Below are positions 59,082 to 64,000 of a DNA stretch of 64,000 nucleotides, one piece after another. The stretch's first letter is position 1, and each line of letters starts with the position of its first letter. Position numbers and translations under genes: made by a program. Below the pieces are notes generated by a model. It worked only from the letters and a program-made list of their open reading frames with translations. It ran no database searches and had not been told where the DNA came from. Source of the DNA: Alloacidobacterium sp963823845 (GTDB taxonomy: Bacteria > Acidobacteriota > Terriglobia > Terriglobales > Acidobacteriaceae); the NCBI GenBank assembly GCA_963823845.1, contig CAWGND010000013.1:620001-684000 (forward strand), in the 5' to 3' direction.

Positions 59082-59801
59082 TCACGGATTGTGCTTCCAG
59101 AGGGCTACGCCGCCGAGCAGCCCGTCCTGATTCGAGATCACTTTGATGTTGTCTGTCAGCTTGTAGCTGATTTCCTTGGCGTTGCCGCCGCCGAGATAGA
59201 GGCGGTCCCAGTTAAAGGTGGCCGCGGTCTGTTTAATTGCTTTTGCCAGCAGCTTGTTCCAGCCTTTGGCTCCGTATTTCTTGAGGCCGCGTTTTCCGAG
59301 GAAGTCTTCGTAGGTTTTGTCCTTCATCCACGGGTGGTGGGCCAGCTCGAGGCCCGGGCAGAGGCGGCCTTCGGTGTAGATGGCGGAGCCGAGGCCAGTG
59401 CCGAGGGTCAGGATCATCTCGACCCCTTCGCCCTGGATTGCTGCGTAGCCTTGCACGGCAGCGTCATTGGCAACCCGTACGGGTTTCTTCCAGCGCTTCT
59501 CCAATTCGGCCTGAAGGTTGAACTCGACCCACTGGGGGTGAAGATTGGCGGCGGTGTAGATGATGCCGCGCTTCACTACTCCAGGAAAGCCGACCGCCAC
59601 GCGATCGAATGGTGGAATCTGCTCTTTCAGCTTGTCCAGCTCCGCGAGTACGCGGGCGGGCGTGGGCTGCTCGGGTGTAGGCGTGCGCAGCCGATCGGTG
59701 AGCGGTTTGCCTTGAGCATCGAGCAGCATGATCTTGAGGCCAGTTCCACCTACGTCGACGCAGAGAGTGTTAGGCGATTTTTCGGAAGTCTTTGCGGGCA
59801 T
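59082..59801 (-). CDS. ppgK: ROK-family polyphosphate glucokinase-like protein
   Basis: 239 residues. ATP/phosphate motif CVDVGGTGLKIMLLD (~14-28), sugar-binding VGFPGVVKRGIIYTAANLHP (~70-89), VANDAAVQGYAA with the catalytic Asp (NDA), and LTLGTGLGSAIYTEGRL. The TPEQPTPARV segment and the spacing match polyphosphate/ATP glucokinases. The classical ROK zinc-binding CXCGXXGC motif is absent, and ELAHHPWM stands in the position of the GHL-type His. It would phosphorylate glucose with polyphosphate or ATP. It ends 110 nt before the ABC operon start. Confidence 0.85.
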   Translation of the reverse strand: MPAKTSEKSPNTLCVDVGGTGLKIMLLDAQGKPLTDRLRTPTPEQPTPARVLAELDKLKEQIPPFDRVAVGFPGVVKRGIIYTAANLHPQWVEFNLQAELEKRWKKPVRVANDAAVQGYAAIQGEGVEMILTLGTGLGSAIYTEGRLCPGLELAHHPWMKDKTYEDFLGKRGLKKYGAKGWNKLLAKAIKQTAATFNWDRLYLGGGNAKEISYKLTDNIKVISNQDGLLGGVALWKHNP

Positions 59802-59837
59802 ATCAAAGCAAATATATCCTGCCAGGACCGTGTGTGG

Positions 59838-60362
59838 CTAAGTGTTCAGCCAGGCGAGTGCCTGCGGCAGGACCTGCTCGACTCCGTCCGTTGTGTCGAC
59901 GTCGAGTTTTTCGCGCACGATCGGCTCGAAGGCTGCTTTGACGCGATAGTAGAGTGCGGCATCGCGATTGGCTGCCGGATGCTCCGGATCTGGAGCGCGC
60001 AGGCGCGCCTCGGCAACTTGGTCCGAGACAGTCAGATGGAGAATCCGCCACGTTGCTCCCGTTGCATCGGCGGCGGCGATCACTTCCTCAATCTGCGCTC
60101 TGCGTGAGAAGGTACGGCCATCGAAAAGGATGTAGCTGGCGAGGTTATGGCTCGTCATGTAAGTGGCCGCCTCGATCATGGCCCGCACACAGAGCGCGTC
60201 CTGTTCGGTGGTGTAGTCGGTCATTGGGCCGGGAAAGAGCGCGGCACGGACGCGATCCTTGTCGAGGACGGTGCTGCGGTCGAGGCTCGCGGTCAGTTTC
60301 CGGGCCAGAGTGCTCTTTCCGGTTGCTGGTGGGCCCGCGAGCAAGACCCAGGCTGTCTTCAT
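59838..60362 (-). CDS. Small P-loop kinase (AAA_33/zeta-toxin-like fold)
   Basis: 174 residues. The start VLLAGPPATGKSTLARKL contains the Walker A loop GPPATGKS (~9-16). It continues LDKDRVRAALFPGPMTDY and FDGRTFSRRAQIEEVIAAA, and a lid-like arginine segment AEARLRAPDPEHPAANRDA. This layout fits gluconate-kinase-like and small-molecule phosphotransferases of the AAA_33 group. A nucleotide or sugar kinase role is likely, but the substrate is unknown. A toxin role is unlikely because there is no antitoxin gene beside it. It is 36 nt upstream of the ROK gene and probably in the same operon. Confidence 0.75.
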   Translation of the reverse strand: MKTAWVLLAGPPATGKSTLARKLTASLDRSTVLDKDRVRAALFPGPMTDYTTEQDALCVRAMIEAATYMTSHNLASYILFDGRTFSRRAQIEEVIAAADATGATWRILHLTVSDQVAEARLRAPDPEHPAANRDAALYYRVKAAFEPIVREKLDVDTTDGVEQVLPQALAWLNT

Positions 60363-60435
60363 GCTGTTGGGCCTCCCACTAGCCCCCAGGGTAGCTAAGT
60401 CTCTGAGTCTAAGGCTTTCCCGCAGGAAAACGCGG

Positions 60436-60475
60436 CAAAGTATTCATTATGCAATACTTGCTTGCAAAGTATTCA
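60436..60475. promoter_or_regulatory. Inverted and direct repeat cluster AAGTATT
   Basis: CAAAGTATTCA occurs at 60436-60446 and 60465-60475. AAGTATT (60438) pairs with AATACTT (60453) across 8 bp. Possible operator for the kinase/ROK operon or another regulator. Nothing in the window identifies the protein. Confidence 0.35.
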
Positions 60476-60684
60476 ATTAATTAGGTTTACATTCACACAC
60501 TTGGGGAACGCCCCTGAAACTTTCCGTGAACTAAAAGGGCATAGCTGAAAGCCGTGCCCTCTCAAACAATATGGTCTATTTCCAGCATAGCTTTTCCGGG
60601 CATAATTCGCCAAGTATTTGTTGCAACAAGTAGTTTTTTTCGTTTAGTTTCCATAAATAGGATTGACAACAGTGTTCTTGGTAG

Positions 60685-60708
60685 TTAGTTGATTGATCGT
60701 TCAACTAA
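60685..60708. promoter_or_regulatory. Candidate TetR operator
   Basis: TTAGTTGA (60685-60692), 8-bp spacer, TCAACTAA (60701-60708): perfect 8-bp arms ending 3 bp before the TetR ATG at 60712. Position and size fit an autoregulatory operator that would block both promoter and translation start. Confidence 0.6.
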
Positions 60709-60711
60709 GTC

Positions 60712-61353
60712 ATGCCCTCAAAACACATATCGTCGCGGCAACGCATTGTTGAAGCCGCCGTCTGGCTGTTCTATGCCAATGGCTACAACGCGACGGGTGT
60801 TGCCGAGATTCTGAAGAAGGCCAAAGTCAACAGCGGGAGTTTTTACTACTTTTTCAAGAGCAAGGAAGAACTCCTGATGGCGGTGCTCGACTGGTATCTC
60901 GAAAACCTGGACCCGATTTTGATACGGCCGGTGTATGAGGCGACTAGCGATCCAATGGAGCGCGTCTTTGCTCTGCTGGACGGGTACCGACAGAAGATTT
61001 TGATGACTGAGTTTGATTTCACCTGCCCGATTGGCCGTCTGGCTTTGGAGATCGATCCCGCGCGCAGGAATGTTCACGCAAAGATTGCCGCCAACTTCCG
61101 CGGGTGGACTGAGGCGGTGCAGCGCTGTCTTGAAGACGCAGGCGAGCGGCTCCCACCTGGTGCAGATACAGAGGCACTGGCTAAGTTTGTGCTGACAGTG
61201 ATGGAGGGCGGTGTTATGCAGTCGCGGGCACACAAAAGCATCGTGCCGTTCGACGCTTCCGTGGAGCAGCTGCGGCAGTACTTCCTCTATCTTGAGCAGT
61301 CCGCAAGTTTACCCCGGGCCACGCAAAAACCAATCAGGAGAAAATCTCAATGA
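60712..61353 (+). CDS. TetR/AcrR family transcriptional regulator
   Basis: 213 residues. The N-terminal HTH reads RIVEAAVWLFYANGYNATGV, then AEILKKAKVNSGSFYYFFKS, the usual TetR DNA-binding stretch (residues ~8-50). The ligand-binding part has CPIGRLALEIDPARRNVHAK and an ending like the YcdC/AefR group (VMEGGVMQSRAH). This matches regulators that respond to small organic compounds. It probably represses itself and the DUF6265 gene, with which it overlaps by 4 nt, through the palindrome at 60685-60708. Confidence 0.9.
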   Translation: MPSKHISSRQRIVEAAVWLFYANGYNATGVAEILKKAKVNSGSFYYFFKSKEELLMAVLDWYLENLDPILIRPVYEATSDPMERVFALLDGYRQKILMTEFDFTCPIGRLALEIDPARRNVHAKIAANFRGWTEAVQRCLEDAGERLPPGADTEALAKFVLTVMEGGVMQSRAHKSIVPFDASVEQLRQYFLYLEQSASLPRATQKPIRRKSQ

Positions 61354-61877
61354 AAATCGAAGCACACTTCAAGTTTTTCTTTGCGCTGTTCAGCTTGTTT
61401 CTATTCGCAACCGTGGCTTTTGGTGCGACGGAGCCCGCAACTGCCCCGATTGGGCATGTTTCGGACCTGGCGTTTCTCAAAGGACGCTGGGAGGGCGATG
61501 TGGGCGCGAGCAAGATCGCACAGGTCTGCGATTCGCCCGACTCCGGTTCGATGGTCTGCCTCTTTCATCTGTTGAATGACGATGGAAAGCTCGACATGCT
61601 TGAGGTCTACACGCTGCGGGATACGTCCGAGGGGGTGGTGGAAAAAGTCCGCTTCTTTTCCCCAGAACTGGGCGAGGAGGCGGGCGCATCGGCAACAACA
61701 ATGAAGTTGGTGAGTGTGAGCGCTGACAAGCTTGTCTTCGAAAATCCGAACGGCACGTATCCGAAGCGGAGCACTATTTATCGCACCAGTCCAGATGCAT
61801 TCACTTCGAAGGTTGAATTGATCGATGCGAAGGGCGTGGCTACGCAGTTTGAAGCTCATTGGCACAAAACTTCATGA
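61350..61877 (+). CDS. Secreted DUF6265-like protein
   Basis: 175 residues with signal peptide FFFALFSLFLFATVAFG. The mature part begins after ATEPATAPIG and has LAFLKGRWEGDVGASKIAQV, GSMVCLFHLLNDDGKLDMLE and ending FEAHWHKTS. This matches the small periplasmic beta-barrel group (DUF6265) whose function is unknown. It is co-transcribed with the TetR gene (ATGA overlap), so its expression is probably induced by the same ligand. It may bind a lipophilic compound. Confidence 0.78.
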   Translation: MKIEAHFKFFFALFSLFLFATVAFGATEPATAPIGHVSDLAFLKGRWEGDVGASKIAQVCDSPDSGSMVCLFHLLNDDGKLDMLEVYTLRDTSEGVVEKVRFFSPELGEEAGASATTMKLVSVSADKLVFENPNGTYPKRSTIYRTSPDAFTSKVELIDAKGVATQFEAHWHKTS

Positions 61878-61915
61878 GGGGTAAATTCGCGGGTCTTTAA
61901 CTGAGGCAGGTCGTC

Positions 61916-62776
61916 TCACCCAACACTGCCAACCAACTGGAGAATCTCGTCGACAGCTTGAGCAGCGTCGCTCCGCTGCCCTGTAAAACAAGCGGCGCCC
62001 GCGACTGCGTGTTGGAATATTCTCACCATATCCGGCGACTCCGCCAGAACATGAGGGGTGTTCCGTAACAAGTTGAGCAGCGCTTCGCTCTGAGTGATCG
62101 GCGCGACACTCCAGGTGCATCCCGGCAGGTACTGAAGGGCGAGGATCCAGCCAACCGGCGCCGGCGCGTCTCCCACCGAAGCGTTCCACTCCCCGGGAAG
62201 CACCGGCGATTGCTCGGGGCAGCCATTCCGAAGAAGCAAGGGCCGTGGATATGGATGCACGCGTCCTTCTGAATCGATCAGTGCGTACTCATCGGAGAAG
62301 TAGGTGGCGCCTCGGCGCAACAGTTCGGCCACAAGGGACGATTTTCCTGCATGCGACATTCCCGGCAGCAGCAATGCCCGCTCGCCCCATAGGACGGCGC
62401 CAGCATGAACGGCTCGCAACGTCGTGAGGCGTTGGATCACCGCCTCATCCACCACCCTGATAACATCCGGCACTAAGGTGATCGCTTGGCCGGACGATGC
62501 CACCACCACATCATCTACCGATAATTGAACTTGATCCGCAACTCGAGCTACCCGAATAAAAAGATCGGGCCTGTCAGCTGCGTCAGGCACTCTCGGCAAC
62601 GAAGGGAAGATATAGTGTTCCAGCGTGGCGTGCGCTTCATCGCAGGTCTCCACTCGAACATTACAGCCAAAAGCGTGAACTCCAAAAACACGGGTACTGG
62701 ACATGCCTATAGCATCGGTTGTGTCGATAAAGTGGCGTCGCACCCGCAGAACGGATCTATCCCTTAACTTTTGCAA
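61916..62776 (-). CDS. HPr kinase/phosphorylase-like protein of a PqqD locus
   Basis: Open from a TTG at 62776 (286 residues), with an ATG at 62704 (262 residues). The ATG start gives the first conserved strand RVFGVHAFGCNVRVE, so it is as likely. The P-loop is LLLPGMSHAGKSSLVAELLR and the catalytic region ATYFSDEYALIDSEGRVHPY has the acidic residues expected of HprK. The N-terminal half is an adaptor-like domain rather than the HprK regulatory domain. Such HprK-like proteins occur with PqqD-domain proteins in lasso-peptide and related RiPP clusters, where one is known to phosphorylate a C-terminal serine. Here it follows the PqqD protein at 62764, and the TTG start would overlap it by 13 bp. 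The function is inferred. Confidence 0.72.
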   Translation of the reverse strand: MQKLRDRSVLRVRRHFIDTTDAIGMSSTRVFGVHAFGCNVRVETCDEAHATLEHYIFPSLPRVPDAADRPDLFIRVARVADQVQLSVDDVVVASSGQAITLVPDVIRVVDEAVIQRLTTLRAVHAGAVLWGERALLLPGMSHAGKSSLVAELLRRGATYFSDEYALIDSEGRVHPYPRPLLLRNGCPEQSPVLPGEWNASVGDAPAPVGWILALQYLPGCTWSVAPITQSEALLNLLRNTPHVLAESPDMVRIFQHAVAGAACFTGQRSDAAQAVDEILQLVGSVG

Positions 62777-63198
62777 CCAACAGCTGTCGCACAGGGCGTA
62801 GGGGTGGGTATTTTGCCCGACGCTGCGAAGACCGTGTGTGCACGCTGATCTGCAATCGTCAGCGACACGACAAGAGGCACAGCCACAGCGCCCAATGTTG
62901 CGAGGAAGCGGCGACGGGTAGCCTGCGGGGATAACCCCGATGTATTCACCAGCTTCTTGTCCTGCAATTGCAGAATCGCCTGTTCTGCCAATTCTTCGCT
63001 TATTCCTAGATCAAGCGAACGTTGCATGCGTTCCGTCACTCCGGCGAGTGTCGTCCGATCGCTGCATGCGTCCCAGGCTGCGCCCGCCGTCGCATTGAGC
63101 GCAAACACCGTCTCGTTTGTGGGGTCGACAATGACTCTTGAACCGTCGGGAAGTTGGTTTACCACCAGGGCATCCGAATTCGTGCGCTCAACATGCAT
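62764..63198 (-). CDS. PqqD-domain protein with internal Tat-like segment and Cys tail (copy 1)
   Basis: 144 residues. Residues ~10-85 form a PqqD/RRE-type domain (NETVFALNATAGAAWDAC, TERMQRSLDLGISEELAEQA, ILQLQDKKLV). Then comes TRRRFLATLGAVAVPLVVSL, a twin-arginine-like hydrophobic segment that lies inside rather than at the start of the protein. It is followed by DQRAHTVFAASGK and a Pro/Thr tail IPTPTPCATAVGCKS with two Cys and a terminal Ser. A second protein of the same design lies at the right edge of the window. The gene is next to the HprK-like kinase. Possible roles are a membrane-anchored peptide chaperone, or a precursor whose leader is the PqqD domain. Confidence 0.75.
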   Translation of the reverse strand: MHVERTNSDALVVNQLPDGSRVIVDPTNETVFALNATAGAAWDACSDRTTLAGVTERMQRSLDLGISEELAEQAILQLQDKKLVNTSGLSPQATRRRFLATLGAVAVPLVVSLTIADQRAHTVFAASGKIPTPTPCATAVGCKS

Positions 63199-63332
63199 AC
63201 TGACCTCTCTTCCAGCGTTTCAGCAAGGGGGGGGTCGTTTAACGCTTACCTGATTGGTAGTAAGTGTACGCGAGTCTCCTTCTTGTGTAGTTAGACTTCT
63301 TGGTAACTTCCGAGGTCCTTTTAGTAACGTAG

Positions 63333-63524
63333 CTATTCCTGTACTTTAGCTGCAATGTCTTGCGATGAGTTGCAATTCTCTGCAACCTCGCGTTCCGGAC
63401 GTTGACCGAACCACGAATACGCGGTCGGCGGCTGGAAGAACTGGACTTTAAACAGCTGGCTGGCATCCGACGGCAACCGTGTCAGATCAGGAATGCCAGC
63501 GACGTTCATGTCCCGCTCTTCCAT
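63333..63524 (-). CDS. Small ORF between two PqqD genes
   Basis: 63 codons from the ATG at 63524 (GAGGG upstream) or 58 codons from the ATG at 63509 (GGAAG upstream). The peptide contains VQFFQPPTAYSWFGQRPERE and a single Cys. It has no recognisable family. Its size and position between the two PqqD genes and the kinase make it a possible substrate, but it could be non-coding. Confidence 0.35.
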   Translation of the reverse strand: MEERDMNVAGIPDLTRLPSDASQLFKVQFFQPPTAYSWFGQRPEREVAENCNSSQDIAAKVQE

Positions 63525-63556
63525 CGCCCGGGTCCCTCACAACCGAAAAATGCAGT

Positions 63557-64000
63557 TTAGACCAGTCCTAACAAATGCAGGATCCACCAGAGGACGCCGT
63601 GCTGTCCGGGAGGCGGCGATGAGGGAGGCGGTGTCGAGGTGACTTTAGACGCTGCATGCTGCGCGTATGCCCGCTGTTCCGCCAGCGGCAACGACACCAC
63701 GAGCGGCAAGGCTGCAGCGGCGCCCAACGTCGCGATGAACCGGCGCCGGCTCGGTTGCGTTCCCGATGTCTTCACCAGATGCTGCTCTTGCAGTCGCAGA
63801 ATTGCTTCTTCTGCAAGCTCCTCGGTGATCTCTTGGTCAAGCGAACGTTGCATGCGTTCGGTCACCCCGGAGAGTGTCGTTGGATCGCTGCAAGCGTCCC
63901 AGGCTGCGCCGGCCGTCGCGTTCAGTGCGAATACCGTCTCGTTTTTAGCGTCGACAATGACGGTTGAACCGTCGGGAAGTTTATTTACAACCAAGGCATC
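63557..64000 (-). CDS. PqqD-domain protein with Tat-like segment (copy 2, N-terminus cut by window end)
   Basis: The gene runs off the right edge. The first visible codons are DALVVNKLPDGS, so the start lies beyond base 64000. It parallels copy 1 closely: PqqD part (NETVFALNATAGAAWDAC), Tat-like SRRRFIATLGAAAALPLVVSL, then ASKVTSTPPPSSPPPGQHG and a short hydrophobic end LWWILHLLGLV. The tail has no Cys and ends in a hydrophobic stretch, unlike copy 1. The tails are therefore the variable part and the PqqD plus Tat-like part is conserved. Confidence 0.72.
   Translation of the reverse strand, partial: DALVVNKLPDGSTVIVDAKNETVFALNATAGAAWDACSDPTTLSGVTERMQRSLDQEITEELAEEAILRLQEQHLVKTSGTQPSRRRFIATLGAAAALPLVVSLPLAEQRAYAQHAASKVTSTPPPSSPPPGQHGVLWWILHLLGLV

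Larger units (their letters stand above)
60363..60711. other. 349-nt divergent intergenic region with several palindromes
   Basis: Divergent promoters for the small kinase (-) and the TetR gene (+) must lie here. It is AT-richer than its surroundings. It holds an inverted repeat AAGTATT/AATACTT (60438-60444 and 60453-60459), a second CAAAGTATTCA copy (60465-60475), the palindrome TTGTTGCAACAA (60618-60629) and the TetR operator candidate (60685-60708). TTGACA at 60663-60668 may be a -35 element, but no good -10 was found. Confidence 0.5.

Noticed and set aside
59091..60107. + strand open frame of 338 codons
   Set aside because: Lies over the ROK kinase and the small P-loop kinase on the - strand, both with clear motifs; its own product matches no family.

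Overview
The window looks like a chromosomal segment of an Acidobacteriota soil bacterium (Terriglobia-like). This is inferred from gene content, not from a marker gene. The clues are an exosortase-type exopolysaccharide (EPS) locus, very long secreted proteins built of IPT/TIG, MBG and Ig-like repeats, and PqqD-type proteins with an internal twin-arginine-like segment. There are no rRNA, tRNA, transposase or phage genes.

Region 1 (1-37.4 kb, all + strand) is a large EPS / surface-glycan locus. It starts with export and control genes: an outer-membrane barrel, a Wzz/GumC-type chain-length determinant, an ExeA-like ATPase, a CpsD-type tyrosine kinase and an initiating sugar transferase. Sugar-nucleotide and assembly genes follow. 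These are a fused WlbA-WlbB-like oxidoreductase/acetyltransferase with an aminotransferase, a minimal UGD-like dehydrogenase, RmlC- and RmlD-like enzymes, about seven glycosyltransferases, an asparagine synthase, a polysaccharide deacetylase, a beta-helix protein, an O-antigen ligase/polymerase-like protein and a pyruvyl transferase. A cassette for an unusual, probably C-branched sugar comes next: epimerases, a C-methyltransferase, an RfbF-like nucleotidyltransferase, a PIG-L deacetylase and a DUF4910 protein. A Wzx-type flippase and an SDR oxidoreductase close the locus.

Region 2 (37.8-55.1 kb, + strand) encodes secreted products: a DUF4038 glycosidase-like protein, a ~9.2 kb gene with a beta-propeller and 16 IPT/TIG repeats, a SurA/PrsA-like foldase and a 1573-residue Ig/MBG-repeat protein carrying an almost exact 1188-bp tandem duplication. 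Between the last two lies a perfect array of 17 copies of a 16-bp unit. I infer that this block makes surface or matrix proteins that accompany the glycan.

Region 3 (55.4-64 kb, mostly - strand) holds a NarL/DesR-type two-component system with an ABC-2 exporter, a polyphosphate-glucokinase-like ROK kinase, a small P-loop kinase, a TetR regulator with a DUF6265 protein (+ strand), and an HprK-like kinase next to two PqqD-Tat-tail paralogues.

At least ten genes are interrupted by single-base frame changes, although the protein sense continues in another frame. I annotate these as single genes. The spread over unrelated genes favours base-level sequence error over gene decay, but two breaks lie at or near 7-base homopolymers in glycan genes and could be phase-variable.
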